Shown: positions 8,163-17,038 of the stretch, one piece after another
Layout: every line of letters starts with the position of its first letter
How positions within the stretch are numbered: position 1 is the first letter of the stretch
Notes under the pieces: model-generated
Databases searched by the model: none
The model's input: the letters and a program-made list of their open reading frames with translations, nothing else
Told to the model about the DNA's origin: nothing
Position numbers and translations under genes: made by a program
Assembly: GCA_016873215.1 (NCBI GenBank)
Contig: VGXU01000018.1
Span: 1 to 43,373, forward strand
Direction: 5' to 3'
Source: Planctomycetota bacterium
GTDB taxonomy: Bacteria; Planctomycetota; Phycisphaerae; Sedimentisphaerales; Anaerohalosphaeraceae
Length of the DNA: 43,373 nt

Positions 8163-9311
8163 ATGCAGTATTCTGTGGATGCCAAGGTCTTTCCCGCAGG
8201 GGAAGGCGCGATGCTCAGCATAAACGACATGCTGGCTTATTTTGAAAAACAGGGGGCATTGCGGGTGTCCGACCTGCATATCAAAAACGGCACCCAGCCG
8301 TGTTATCGCATTGACGGCGACCTGGTTAAGCTCAAAGGCGGCGGCGTCACAAATGAGATTGCCGAAAAGCTGATTTTTCCTTTGCTGGGTGAGAAAAACA
8401 TCGACGCCCTCAAGCGAGACACCGCGGTGGATTGTTCCTATCGCTTCGGAACGCTGCAATTCCGAATCAACGCGTTTTATGAAAACGATGGCTTATGCGC
8501 CGCAATTCGGGCGCTGGGCACTGAAGTCCCCCCGCCGGAGAAAATCGGTTTCCCGAACGACTCATGGCAGGACATCGTCCGCCGGAAACACGGCTTGATT
8601 CTGTTCACCGGCATCACCGGCGCCGGCAAAAGCACCACCATCGCATCGCTGATCGAGCGGATTAATGAAACCCGGGCCTGCCGGATTATCACGCTCGAAG
8701 ACCCGGTTGAATATGTATTTACACAGAAAAACTCCATGATTTCCCAGCGGGAAATCGGGCGTGACGTGGATTCCTTCGCTCACGGCCTGCGTTCGATGAT
8801 GCGGCAGGACCCCGACGTCATTTTTGTCGGTGAGATGCGTGATTCCGAGACGGTATCGCTGACGCTGACGGCGGCGGAAACCGGCCATCTGGTCTTTTCC
8901 ACCCTGCACACCCGCGACGCGGTGGGAACCATTACCCGTATTCTTGATTTTTTTCCTGAAGGCCGACAAGATGAAGTGCGAAACCAGTTATCGCTGGGTC
9001 TGCGTTATATTTTCTGCCAAAAGCTGCTGCCCCGAAAGGACGGCAAAGGCCGTGTCGTGGTCATGGAAGTCCTCAACAGCAACTACGCCATCGCCAACCT
9101 GATTCGCAAAAACAAGCTGGAACAGATCTATTCGCAATTGCAGGTTAAAACCAAAAACCAGACGGATGAAAAAATGATTACGTCGGAACGCCACTTGGCG
9201 ATGCTGGTCAAACGAGGCGTTATTGATTTGCGTGAAGCCCAGAAGTGGGCCAATGACCTGAAATCTTTCCAGGATGCGATGGACAGCGACGCCGATCTTG
9301 AACTGGATTAA
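8163..9311 (+). CDS. pilT: PilT-like type IV pilus retraction ATPase
   Basis: A 382-residue hexameric secretion ATPase. The N-terminal PAS-like domain has ALRVSDLHIKNGTQPCYRIDG. The RecA core shows Walker A GITGAGKST, the Asp box IITLEDPVEY, Walker B DPDVIFVGEMRD and the His box ETGHLVFSTLHT. All catalytic residues are intact. The overall form and a tail without C-terminal fusions fit PilT/PilU rather than the assembly ATPase PilB, which is longer. It would depolymerise pili at the inner membrane. Two starts are possible: ATG 8163 behind GGGAG, or ATG 8211 behind GGGGAAGG; the second gives the usual PilT N-terminus (MLSINDMLAYFEKQG). No other pil genes are adjacent. Confidence 0.88.
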   Translation: MQYSVDAKVFPAGEGAMLSINDMLAYFEKQGALRVSDLHIKNGTQPCYRIDGDLVKLKGGGVTNEIAEKLIFPLLGEKNIDALKRDTAVDCSYRFGTLQFRINAFYENDGLCAAIRALGTEVPPPEKIGFPNDSWQDIVRRKHGLILFTGITGAGKSTTIASLIERINETRACRIITLEDPVEYVFTQKNSMISQREIGRDVDSFAHGLRSMMRQDPDVIFVGEMRDSETVSLTLTAAETGHLVFSTLHTRDAVGTITRILDFFPEGRQDEVRNQLSLGLRYIFCQKLLPRKDGKGRVVVMEVLNSNYAIANLIRKNKLEQIYSQLQVKTKNQTDEKMITSERHLAMLVKRGVIDLREAQKWANDLKSFQDAMDSDADLELD

Positions 9312-9345
9312 AATAAGACCCAATCTGACCCGTTCAAAATTTTGT

Positions 9346-10278
9346 ATGCTGACTTTCAATTGCCCGAAATGCGACCGTTTTTGCGCGGTAGTGGAAGATT
9401 ACGCAGGTAAACGTGTACGATGTACACATTGCGGCTGCCGATTTATCGTACCGAATCAATCCGGCCAAAAAGCGGCGATTTACATAGACCCTCCCGAACC
9501 TCCCTTGCCGCATTTTTATCGGGTTGTTTTATTGGAAAACTGGAAGGGGTTGTTTCGAAAAGAAAGCCTTGCGGGTCTGGTGTTTTGTATCGTGATGCCC
9601 TGTTTTCAGTTCTTCCTGGGCGACCTCGATTATTCATTCACCATGGGCAGGTTTCGTCCCCCTTTGATTGTCGGCTGGATCACTCAGATTATCACCCTCG
9701 GCGGCCTGTCGTGGTATTTTTTCCAGACTATCGGAAGCACGTTTCTTTATCCGGAAGCGCTGCCGGAACTGGACATTGGTTTTGGATTTGAATACTTTGG
9801 CAACCTGTTCAAATCGCTGTATTTGTTTATCGTCGCGGTCGTGCTGGCATTGATGCCGGGAATGATCGCTGGAGCATTTTTGGAATCTCGCAATTTGCTC
9901 CCCGGATGGTCTCAAGTGATATTATTTATTTTTTCTTGTTTTTTTCTCGCGTTGTTTTTGGCTTTATTTGGAATGGAAATGCCCTCCTGGATTATTTTTC
10001 GGGTTGACCTGCTGATTGGGGCAATTTTAAAAACCATTCGTCCATACATGGTTACCGCTCTGATTACAATTATTTCCTTTGGGATATGGCTGACCAGTCT
10101 ATGGACGTTTTACACGAATAAAGATATGACCATTTTCAAATCCTTATTACACCTGTCGTGGCGAATTGTCGGGGCGATTTTGATGCTCTACGCGATGCGG
10201 ACCATCGGCTTTTATTGCCGTCATTACGCCCACACCTGCCCCCGGCTGTGGTCTAAGAAACAGGATTCGTCTCTATAG
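9346..10278 (+). CDS. MJ0042-type zinc-ribbon multispan membrane protein
   Basis: Protein of 310 residues when started at ATG 9346 ([12 protein letters not shown]); an upstream ATG at 9274 in the same frame overlaps pilT and is unlikely. Residues 6-30 hold a zinc ribbon, CPKC then CTHCGCRF, of the MJ0042 type common at the N-terminus of planctomycete and deltaproteobacterial membrane proteins. After a proline-rich linker come about six hydrophobic helices ([50 protein letters not shown] and later ones). Function unknown. It follows pilT by 34 bp, so it may be cotranscribed. Its 3' end overlaps the convergent kinase gene by 26 bp. Confidence 0.75.
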   Translation: MLTFNCPKCDRFCAVVEDYAGKRVRCTHCGCRFIVPNQSGQKAAIYIDPPEPPLPHFYRVVLLENWKGLFRKESLAGLVFCIVMPCFQFFLGDLDYSFTMGRFRPPLIVGWITQIITLGGLSWYFFQTIGSTFLYPEALPELDIGFGFEYFGNLFKSLYLFIVAVVLALMPGMIAGAFLESRNLLPGWSQVILFIFSCFFLALFLALFGMEMPSWIIFRVDLLIGAILKTIRPYMVTALITIISFGIWLTSLWTFYTNKDMTIFKSLLHLSWRIVGAILMLYAMRTIGFYCRHYAHTCPRLWSKKQDSSL

Positions 10279-11878
10279 CCGGTTGCGGCAGATTGACGGG
10301 GATTTCCAGCCAGAATGTTGAACCTTTGGCCGGCTCACTTTCCAGCCCGAGGGTTCCGGCCAGCAGTTCCGTTAGTTGTTTGCAGATAGCCAGTCCCAGC
10401 CCCGTCCCGTCCCCAAGGCGGGTAATGGAGCCATCCAGTTGACGGAATTTTTCGAAAATTTTATCCTGGTCTTCTTTGGGGATGCCGCAGCCCGTATCGC
10501 TGACGGCGATTCGCACGGTCATATCGTCAGGCATGGCGGCCCGGATGATAATTTTTCCGCCTTCCGGGGTGAATTTGATGGCATTACTCAGCAAATTGTA
10601 GAGTATCTGCTGGACTTTGCCTGCATCAGTCTGCACCAGCGGGATTTTCGGGTCCACCTCGGTTTCCAGCAGGAGTTTTTTCCTTTCCGTCAGCGGCAGA
10701 AAGAACATTGACAGTCCTTCACAAAGCTGCTGAATGCTGGTGCGTTCGACATGCAGCGTAATTTTCCCAGCCTCGGCCTTGGCCAAATCCAGCAGGTCAT
10801 TAATCATAGTCAGCAATGAACGTCCGCTGGTCATAATATTTTCGGCATAGCGTTTTGATTTTTCCACATCCGCCGTGGGTTTTTCACGAAGCAGTTCCGC
10901 AAATCCGAGAATCGCGTTTAACGGCGTGCGAAACTCGTGCGACATATTGGCCAGAAATTCGCTTTTGAGTTTGTTGGCTTTGAACAATTCGATATTTTTT
11001 TCCGAAAGCTGCGCAATTTTGGCGTCGAGCTGCTGATTGGCCCGCTGGAGTTTATCCTGGGATTCCACAAAGTTATCCAGCATGTGATTAAACGCATCGG
11101 AAAGTCGTTCGTACTCGTCGCCGGTTCGAATGGCGCTGCGAACATCGTAATTTCCCTCGGCGATATTATTCACCATCGCCCGCAATTGTCGTATCGGACT
11201 GAGGATGACCCGCTGTGTAATCGCGTAGAACGCCACCATCGCCCCGGTAGCCGCCAGAAGTCCGGCCACGATAATACCGAGCCGATTCAGCAAAATCGTA
11301 CGGGAATATTCCGTCGCTGAAGTTTGTACCAGCAGAGCGCCGATGGGTTGTTCCTTGTTAAAGGGAATGGCGGCACCCTGCGATGTATGGCAGGTCAGGC
11401 ATTTTTCACTCGCCCGTACCAGTCGCAAATACATATTCTGGTTCATTTCGTCCTGCTGAGCGATCCATGCCGTATCATCCACTTTTTCGTCTTTTTGCAG
11501 AAGTGAAAGCTTTTTTTGCCATTCGGGAGCCAGTGTGGCAATGGTTTGTGAGCCGCTGTCCAGCCGATACCATTGCACGACCACATTACCTTGTGTCCGC
11601 ACGGCGCCAGACTCATCGAGCCTCGGCAGTGCACCTTCACCGGTGGAGGGAATACGAAAATGCTGTTCAAAAATAGTCTGGCTGACCGCCCGACCGGCGT
11701 CCATCGCGTTTTTTTCGGTCAGTTTATTCATCCAGAAATACGGCACCAGCAGCGCCAGCGTCAGGCTGAATAGCACGGCCGCACCGAACTGCAATCGGCA
11801 CTTCCCCGCCAGCGACAAAGGCTTCAATCGCAACTTTTCCAAAAGCCAGTCCAGCCTTTTTCGCCATTCCAGCGGCAT
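10253..11878 (-). CDS. membrane sensor histidine kinase with a periplasmic c-type haem motif
   Basis: A 541-residue kinase. TM1 lies at about residues 29-50 and TM2 at 200-222. The domain between them resembles the DUF3365/Tll0287-like haem sensor family and contains CLTCH at 160-164, a CxxCH covalent haem site. After TM2 come a HAMP domain (to about 275), a short coiled coil, a HisKA domain with the phospho-acceptor in SHEFRTPLN (His314), and a HATPase domain with [21 protein letters not shown] and [10 protein letters not shown]. It likely senses redox state or a gas in the periplasm. Start 11878 is chosen because the longer frame runs into aspS and GGAAGGAACGGAACT precedes this ATG. It sits 31 bp after aspS. 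No response regulator is adjacent. Confidence 0.88.
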   Translation of the reverse strand: MPLEWRKRLDWLLEKLRLKPLSLAGKCRLQFGAAVLFSLTLALLVPYFWMNKLTEKNAMDAGRAVSQTIFEQHFRIPSTGEGALPRLDESGAVRTQGNVVVQWYRLDSGSQTIATLAPEWQKKLSLLQKDEKVDDTAWIAQQDEMNQNMYLRLVRASEKCLTCHTSQGAAIPFNKEQPIGALLVQTSATEYSRTILLNRLGIIVAGLLAATGAMVAFYAITQRVILSPIRQLRAMVNNIAEGNYDVRSAIRTGDEYERLSDAFNHMLDNFVESQDKLQRANQQLDAKIAQLSEKNIELFKANKLKSEFLANMSHEFRTPLNAILGFAELLREKPTADVEKSKRYAENIMTSGRSLLTMINDLLDLAKAEAGKITLHVERTSIQQLCEGLSMFFLPLTERKKLLLETEVDPKIPLVQTDAGKVQQILYNLLSNAIKFTPEGGKIIIRAAMPDDMTVRIAVSDTGCGIPKEDQDKIFEKFRQLDGSITRLGDGTGLGLAICKQLTELLAGTLGLESEPAKGSTFWLEIPVNLPQPAIETNPVS

Positions 11879-11909
11879 AGTTCCGTTCCTTCCAGGCTGA
11901 GTTAGCCTG

Positions 11910-13730
11910 TTAACTTCCGGATTTTTCTTTCTCTTCCATTTGATGCAGATGCTTTTGTACCCGCAGATTAAGTTCATCCAACTGGGACTGGTCCACAGTG
12001 CTGGGAGCCTCGCTCAGCAGACATTGTCCGCGCTGCGTTTTTGGAAAGGCGATGACGTCGCGGATGTTGTCGGTATTGGTCAGCAGCATTACCATGCGGT
12101 CCAGACCGAAAGCGATTCCGCCGTGCGGCGGCGCACCGTATTCGAGCGCCTTAAGGAAAAATCCAAATCGATCCTGTGCCTGCTGGCGGGTAATTTTCAG
12201 CAAATCAAAAACCTTGGCCTGCACCTGCGGGTCGTGAATACGCACCGAACCGCCGCCGATTTCCGAACCGTTGACGACCAGGTCGTACGCCTGCGAACGG
12301 ATATGTCCCGGGTCGGTCTCCAGTTTCGGCAAATCTTCCGGCACCGGCGCTGTAAATGGATGATGCAGAGAATCAAAGCGATTTTCATTCACGTTCCATT
12401 CAAACAGCGGGAAATCCACCACCCAGACAAACTCAAATTTATTCGAATCGCAAAGCCCCAGTTCTTTGCCCAGCTTGACCCGCAACGGAGCCAGGGCCTT
12501 ATTGACTGTCGCCGCCTCGTCGGCCACCATCAGAATCAGGTCGTCGTTTTTGGCCTCGAACTTCGTAATCAATTGCTGCTGTTGTTCAGGCGTAAAGAAT
12601 TTGGCGATACTGCTTTTGAGGCCCAGCTTGCCCGTCGTTTCATCCGGGGCCACCTTAAACCACGCCAGCCCTTTGGCACCCAAATCCGTCACAAACGCTG
12701 TGAACCCCACTTCAATATCACTGCGGGAATACTTCGCTCCGCCCGGCACACACAACCCCTTGACAATACCGCCCTTCTTGACGGTATCGGTAAAGACCTT
12801 AAACGAACAGGCCGAGGCAATATCGGTAATCGTTTTCAGTTTCATCTCAAACCGCAGGTCCGGCCGGTCAATGCCGTATTCCTCTACAGACTGGGCGTAA
12901 GTCATTTCCCTAATCGGCAGAGGCACATTCACGCCGAGGATTTCTTTGAAAATACGGACGATGAGTGTCTCATTCATCCGCATCACTTCCTCGGATTGAA
13001 CAAAACTCATTTCCACGTCGATTTGTGTAAATTCCGCCTGACGGTCGGCTCGCGGGTCTTCATCACGGAAGCACCGTACGATTTGAAAATACCGGTCCAC
13101 GTTGGAGACCATCAGAATCTGCTTGAAAAGCTGCGGCGACTGCGGCAGCGCGTAAAATGACCCTTTATACAGCCGGCTGGGCACCAGAAAATCTCGGGCA
13201 CCTTCGGGCGTACTTTTGCCCAGCATCGGCGTCTCGATTTCCCAGAAACCGTTGCTGTCATAGTAGTCCCGTGCGATTTTTGTCACCCGATGGCGGATAG
13301 CCAGTTTACTGAGCATCTCCGGCCGGCGAAGGTCGATATAACGATATTGCAGGCGGGTTTCTTCGCCGACGCTGGCACTGCCGTCAATCTCAAACGGCGG
13401 CGTCTTAGCCTGGTTTAAGATTTCGAGTTCTTCCACCGCCACTTCAATTTGTCCCGTCGCCAGCCGTGGGTTCTCCATTCCCTGACCGCGGGGACGCACT
13501 TTGCCTTTGGCCCCGATAACCCACTCGCAGCGAAGCGTCCTTGCTATCTTATGCACCTGCGGATACTTTTCGGGGTCGAACACCAGCTGCACCAGCCCCT
13601 TCCGGTCGCGCAGGTCAATGAATACGAGATTGCCGTGGTCGCGGTAGGAATTGACCCAGCCGTTGACAATTATAGTTTGTCCAACATCACTGATTCTCGG
13701 CTGTCCGCACGTTTGTGTCCGCTTGAGCAT
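11910..13730 (-). CDS. aspS: aspartyl-tRNA synthetase, bacterial type, probably non-discriminating
   Basis: Class II synthetase of 606 residues, the usual bacterial length. An N-terminal OB anticodon-binding domain is followed by motif 2 (FRDEDPRADRQAEFTQIDVEMSF, read in parts), the bacterial GAD insertion, and motif 3 GIAFGLDRMVMLLT with the terminal AFPKTQRGQCLLSEAPS segment. It charges tRNA-Asp in the cytoplasm. The OB domain carries His in SYRDHGNLVF, where discriminating enzymes have Leu, and Gly in RPRGQGMENP, where E. coli has Lys85. Those are the two marks of enzymes that also charge tRNA-Asn. It has its own promoter and precedes the sensor kinase. Confidence 0.96.
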   Translation of the reverse strand: MLKRTQTCGQPRISDVGQTIIVNGWVNSYRDHGNLVFIDLRDRKGLVQLVFDPEKYPQVHKIARTLRCEWVIGAKGKVRPRGQGMENPRLATGQIEVAVEELEILNQAKTPPFEIDGSASVGEETRLQYRYIDLRRPEMLSKLAIRHRVTKIARDYYDSNGFWEIETPMLGKSTPEGARDFLVPSRLYKGSFYALPQSPQLFKQILMVSNVDRYFQIVRCFRDEDPRADRQAEFTQIDVEMSFVQSEEVMRMNETLIVRIFKEILGVNVPLPIREMTYAQSVEEYGIDRPDLRFEMKLKTITDIASACSFKVFTDTVKKGGIVKGLCVPGGAKYSRSDIEVGFTAFVTDLGAKGLAWFKVAPDETTGKLGLKSSIAKFFTPEQQQQLITKFEAKNDDLILMVADEAATVNKALAPLRVKLGKELGLCDSNKFEFVWVVDFPLFEWNVNENRFDSLHHPFTAPVPEDLPKLETDPGHIRSQAYDLVVNGSEIGGGSVRIHDPQVQAKVFDLLKITRQQAQDRFGFFLKALEYGAPPHGGIAFGLDRMVMLLTNTDNIRDVIAFPKTQRGQCLLSEAPSTVDQSQLDELNLRVQKHLHQMEEKEKSGS

Positions 13731-13784
13731 AAACCCGTCCTATTCTTGTTCAAAACCTTAAAAATCCATACATAAAGACTCATA

Positions 13785-13813
13785 AATATAGCCGAAAAAT
13801 AACCTTACGTCAA
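13785..13813 (-). promoter_or_regulatory. sigma-70-type promoter of aspS
   Basis: On the minus strand TTGACG (13813-13808) and TATATT (13790-13785) are 17 bp apart, each one mismatch from consensus. The leader would be about 45-50 nt. No T-box structure is visible. Confidence 0.65.
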
Positions 13814-13834
13814 TATGTTTCCGTCTTTTGGCGC

Positions 13835-13865
13835 AAAAACAAACCCCCGAGATTATCAGGGGTTT
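13835..13865 (-). terminator. Rho-independent terminator after trxA
   Basis: Read on the minus strand, AAACCCC pairs with GGGGTTT across an 11-nt loop and is followed by GTTTTTG. It lies 45 bp past the trxA stop and just upstream of the aspS promoter. Confidence 0.7.
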
Positions 13866-13909
13866 CCGTTATCCGGCGTCCGACGGATGGATGCCTCGAT
13901 GTTATTTTC

Positions 13910-14233
13910 TTACAGTTGTTCTTCTATCGCTTCTATAATAACGCTTTTCTGCGTCAGCCCAACCCATTTTTTGACCATTTCGCCGCTTTTGAACAGAATT
14001 AGGGTTGGAATAGCGCTGATGGCAAACTGAATCGCCGCCTGTCGGTGCTCGTCGGTATTCACTTTGCAAATGGTCGCTTTGTCAGCATATTCATTGGCAA
14101 CTTGTTCGAGAATAGGGGCCATCATTTTGCACGGCCCGCACCACGGCGCCCAGAAATCCACCAGCACCGGCTTACTATTTTGTATCGTCGAATCAAACGT
14201 TTCGTCCGTCAGTTCTATTACATTGCCTGCCAT
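13910..14233 (-). CDS. trxA: thioredoxin
   Basis: Cytoplasmic dithiol-disulphide oxidoreductase of 107 residues, the standard length. The active site is WAPWCGPCKMMAP. The cis-proline lies in SAIPTLILFKSGE, and the buried Asp in VLVDFWA. It reduces protein disulphides with electrons from thioredoxin reductase. The frame is open to 14353, but the ATG at 14233 (MAGNVIELTDETF) is preceded by AAAGGAT and gives the canonical N-terminus; the extra 40 residues would read through the promoter. It has its own consensus promoter and terminator, so it is probably monocistronic and strongly expressed. Confidence 0.97.
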   Translation of the reverse strand: MAGNVIELTDETFDSTIQNSKPVLVDFWAPWCGPCKMMAPILEQVANEYADKATICKVNTDEHRQAAIQFAISAIPTLILFKSGEMVKKWVGLTQKSVIIEAIEEQL

Positions 14234-14272
14234 ATTCGCATCCTTTCTTTTGGCTGAAAAATAATTTACAGA

Positions 14273-14301
14273 ATTGTACCCCGCCGGCCCCCATCTGTCA
14301 A
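14273..14301 (-). promoter_or_regulatory. sigma-70 promoter of trxA
   Basis: On the minus strand TTGACA (14301-14296) and TACAAT (14278-14273) are exactly 17 bp apart. The start site would fall near 14266, about 33 nt before the trxA ATG. Confidence 0.8.
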
Positions 14302-14349
14302 ATCCGTTTTCATTCCTTTCATCAGGAAACCAAACGGCCTCAATTACAC

Positions 14350-15327
14350 TCATATTGACAGATGATTATAAAACCAGTTCAGTATTTCCGTGCAGGATAT
14401 GATGCCGCAGAATTTCCGCCGGACGTCAATTACGGCCAGACAGGAGAGATTGTTTTGAACCATTTGCGCCGCCGCCTTGACGATGCCGGTGTTCCGCGAA
14501 ATGGGCGCCGCGTTTTTATGGACCAGTGAATCGATGGTTTTATCGAGAATAAGCCCTTTTTCTTCGAAGACGGCAAGCCTCGCGGGTTCCAGCAGTTCCG
14601 CGATGTAATCCAGCGCATCATATTGAGAAAGGACACCTTCTGATTTCGCCTCTTTGTTGAGAACCGGGATATTTTGCACCGCCGTTGCCAAAAACACGCA
14701 TGTCGCCTTGGCAACGTCATCCTGGGGACACAGACAGAGAACGTGCTCCGCCATAATCTCGGACACATCAGCCGGCGTCTGAAAAATCTGGTCAAGCAAT
14801 GGGTCTGAGGGACGGGCCTTTTCGTCAACTTGACTAAATAGCCGCAATAGAGCCGTACAGCAGACCTGCCCAACCAGTTTATCGTCCTGTTCGACGCCCA
14901 CAACCTGCGTAAAATCCCGCAGCATTACCGAAAGAACCTGTTTGACATCCGACCACGGACCAACTGTTTGCGGATGCGGAATGAGAATCTGTCTGACGTG
15001 ACTGTTCAGCATCTGATTCAGGATCGCGATGTCTTTTCGCAACAGGGCTGGAAACAGAGATCGAAGCATGTCTTTAACGCAAACCCGCCCCACTAATTTA
15101 AGACCGTCCCGGGATTCCTGTTCCCTGACCACCAAAATGCTGTCTGCGCGTTGTTCGCGGAAAACATTCATCGCCTCCAGAATCGTAGATCCTTCACGAA
15201 GGAATACCGGATTGGACTGCATCAAGTCCTGCACCCAGCAGGAATGATTTGTTGCAGCCTCGGCCGGACGAGACACGTTCTGTGTCAGGCCTGCTTCATT
15301 ATTATCAGGAGTTGTTTTGCAATGCAT
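14350..15327 (-). CDS. CBS-domain protein with multiple CBS repeats
   Basis: A soluble 325-residue protein made of CBS motifs. The first pair spans about residues 30-165 (LMQSNPVFLREGSTILEAM, VRQILIPHPQTVGPWSDV); the second pair spans about 190-325 (ISEIMAEHVLCLCPQDDV in slightly varied form, and SLVHKNAAPISRNTGIV). Repeated LVGRVCVKDML and FCGIISCTEIL strands mark the ends of individual CBS units. CBS pairs bind adenine nucleotides and regulate partners or sense energy state. No catalytic or transport domain is fused, so the partner is unknown. AAGGAT lies 9 nt before the ATG. It stands alone upstream of trxA, which has its own promoter. Confidence 0.8.
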   Translation of the reverse strand: MHCKTTPDNNEAGLTQNVSRPAEAATNHSCWVQDLMQSNPVFLREGSTILEAMNVFREQRADSILVVREQESRDGLKLVGRVCVKDMLRSLFPALLRKDIAILNQMLNSHVRQILIPHPQTVGPWSDVKQVLSVMLRDFTQVVGVEQDDKLVGQVCCTALLRLFSQVDEKARPSDPLLDQIFQTPADVSEIMAEHVLCLCPQDDVAKATCVFLATAVQNIPVLNKEAKSEGVLSQYDALDYIAELLEPARLAVFEEKGLILDKTIDSLVHKNAAPISRNTGIVKAAAQMVQNNLSCLAVIDVRRKFCGIISCTEILNWFYNHLSI

Positions 15328-15679
15328 TGAGTTCTATCCTTCTGCGATTACACAAGACCGATAAATATCAACCACTTGCGAATAAATATCTATCCTTTCA
15401 AGACGTCCCTCAAAAACCCTGCAGCCTGCGTCTATACTTATAACTTTCATATAGATACACACAAATTTCAGCGGTTCTGAAAAAAAATTTCGGTACAATT
15501 GTCATTGTTATCGGACAAAAATCAGACCGAATAATCAAATCTAACAGTTTTATCGGTAAAATTCCGCAGCAATATAGATAATTTTACCTATCTTGGCGTA
15601 ATTTTAAATTTTTTATGCAGTTATGGACTCAAAAAAAGATTCACCAACTAAAATTCTCGACATTATAGTTCTTAATATT

Positions 15680-15717
15680 GATAGCCGTCTATCGATAGCC
15701 CGAAGTTGATAGTCTAT
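15680..15717. promoter_or_regulatory. cluster of GATAG/CTATC dyads
   Basis: Within an AT-rich 700-bp non-coding stretch (15328-16028), GATAG at 15680-15684 faces CTATCGATAG, a perfect 10-bp palindrome at 15689-15698. A further GATAG-T-CTAT follows at 15708-15717. Three spaced dyads of one pentamer look like a protein-binding array, but no promoter or adjacent gene start ties it to a function. Confidence 0.3.
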
Positions 15718-15792
15718 TGAGAATTAAGAGAAAAAGCCCTGAAAGTTTTCTCTGTTATGGCCATAAACAGATATGGGTTAATCAAACATAAG

Positions 15793-15822
15793 GTGCCTGG
15801 ACACAGCGCTGTCCACTGGCAC
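15793..15822. repeat. imperfect hairpin in the intergenic region
   Basis: GTGCC and GGACA on the left arm pair with TGTCC and GGCAC on the right, around a CAGCGC centre with small bulges. No T-run follows on either strand, so it is not an obvious terminator. Confidence 0.35.
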
Positions 15823-15855
15823 TATTGACGAGTGAAAAAATAGCTTAACATAATT

Positions 15856-15948
15856 TGTCATTCCCGCGCAGTGCCTGTCCCCGCGAAGGCGTGGGACGGG
15901 AATCCAGTCTAAATCGCCCTGGATTCCGGCTCAAGGCCGGAATGACAG
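15856..15948. repeat. double palindromic dispersed repeat (REP-like)
   Basis: The unit starts TGTCATTCCCGCG and ends CCGGAATGACAG. It contains two hairpins: ATTCCCG with CGGGAAT, and GATTCCGGC with GCCGGAAT around TCAAG. Related single hairpins occur at 30052-30071 and 39558-39590, each between genes. Confidence 0.75.
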
Positions 15949-16028
15949 ACGATGGTTTTTGTCTAAAAAGTTTAACTTTATTATTCAAAGAGCACTAATC
16001 CGACAGACGCCGGGACAAAACGGTGACA

Positions 16029-17024
16029 TCAGCGAAGAATTGTTTCGATTTGATTTAATTCGTCACGATTGAAAGTAATATTTGATAACGCCTTCAGATT
16101 GTCTGTAATCTGTTCCGGCCGGCTGGCCCCAATCAAGACGGAAGTGATTCGCTGGTCCCGCAAAAGCCAGGATATCGCCATCTGTGAAAGCGATTGTCCC
16201 CGCCGTTTGGCAATGTTATTCAAGGCATTCAGTTTGGCGACCATTTCAGTTGTAATCATCCCCGGCGTAAGAAAGGGATTATTTTTCCCCGCCCGTGAAT
16301 CGGCCGGAATTTTACCGGAAAGATATCTATCTGTTAAAAGTCCCCTGGCCAAAGGTGAAAAGGGGATACATCCCAGCCCCAAATCCGCCAGCGTATCCAA
16401 AAGCCCCTGCTTTTCAATAGCGCGGTCCAGCATCGAATAACACGGCTGATGGATAATAAAGGGAACATTCAGCTTTCGCAGAAAATCAGCGGTCCTGCGG
16501 GTCTGTTCCGGCGGATATTTTGAAATACCGACATACAAGGCCTTGCCCATCCGAACGGCATCGACCAAAGCCGTTAATGTTTCTTCCAGCGGTGTTTCAG
16601 GAGTGGGGCAATGCGAATAGAATATATCGACATAATCCAGTTTCATCCGCTTGAGCGACTGGTCAAGACTGGCCAGTACATACTTTCGACTCCCGCCGTC
16701 GCCATACGGCCCCGGCCACATCTCATGCCCGGCCTTGGTTGAAATAACCATCTCGTCCCGGTATTGCCCAAGCTCGGATTGCAGTATCCGCCCCAAAACA
16801 GTCTCCGCATGACCCGGCGGCGGGCCATAATTATTCGCTAAATCGAAATGCGTAACCCCCGCATCAAATGCCGTCAAAACCATCCTGCGGGCTTTCTCGG
16901 AATCATCTTCCTGCCCAAAATTCTGCCACAGCCCCAGCGACAGCGCCGGAAGTTTCAACCCGCTTCGGCCGCAGGCACGATAGATCATGGTATTATATCG
17001 GTTGGAATTAAATGACCGACTCAT
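16029..17024 (-). CDS. gpr: aldo/keto reductase, YghZ/Gpr-like
   Basis: A 331-residue NADPH-dependent TIM-barrel reductase. It matches E. coli YghZ (L-glyceraldehyde 3-phosphate reductase) along its length, from memory: SGLKLPALSLGLWQNFG, THFDLANNYGPPPGHAE with catalytic Asp and Tyr, MVISTKAGHEMWPGPYG with catalytic Lys, and VDIFYSHCPTPETP with catalytic His. The C-terminal cofactor motif is TSVLIGASRPEQI. It probably detoxifies aldehydes such as methylglyoxal in the cytoplasm. The full-length start fits YghZ. It lies 14 bp after the MATE gene, with GGGAAA as ribosome site, so the two are likely cotranscribed. Confidence 0.88.
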   Translation of the reverse strand: MSRSFNSNRYNTMIYRACGRSGLKLPALSLGLWQNFGQEDDSEKARRMVLTAFDAGVTHFDLANNYGPPPGHAETVLGRILQSELGQYRDEMVISTKAGHEMWPGPYGDGGSRKYVLASLDQSLKRMKLDYVDIFYSHCPTPETPLEETLTALVDAVRMGKALYVGISKYPPEQTRRTADFLRKLNVPFIIHQPCYSMLDRAIEKQGLLDTLADLGLGCIPFSPLARGLLTDRYLSGKIPADSRAGKNNPFLTPGMITTEMVAKLNALNNIAKRRGQSLSQMAISWLLRDQRITSVLIGASRPEQITDNLKALSNITFNRDELNQIETILR

Positions 17025-17038
17025 TGCTTTTTCCCATT

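Noticed and set aside
11940-13160. A 406-codon open frame on the plus strand opposite aspS.
   Set aside because: It is the complement of a clearly conserved synthetase gene and shows no family motif or start context.
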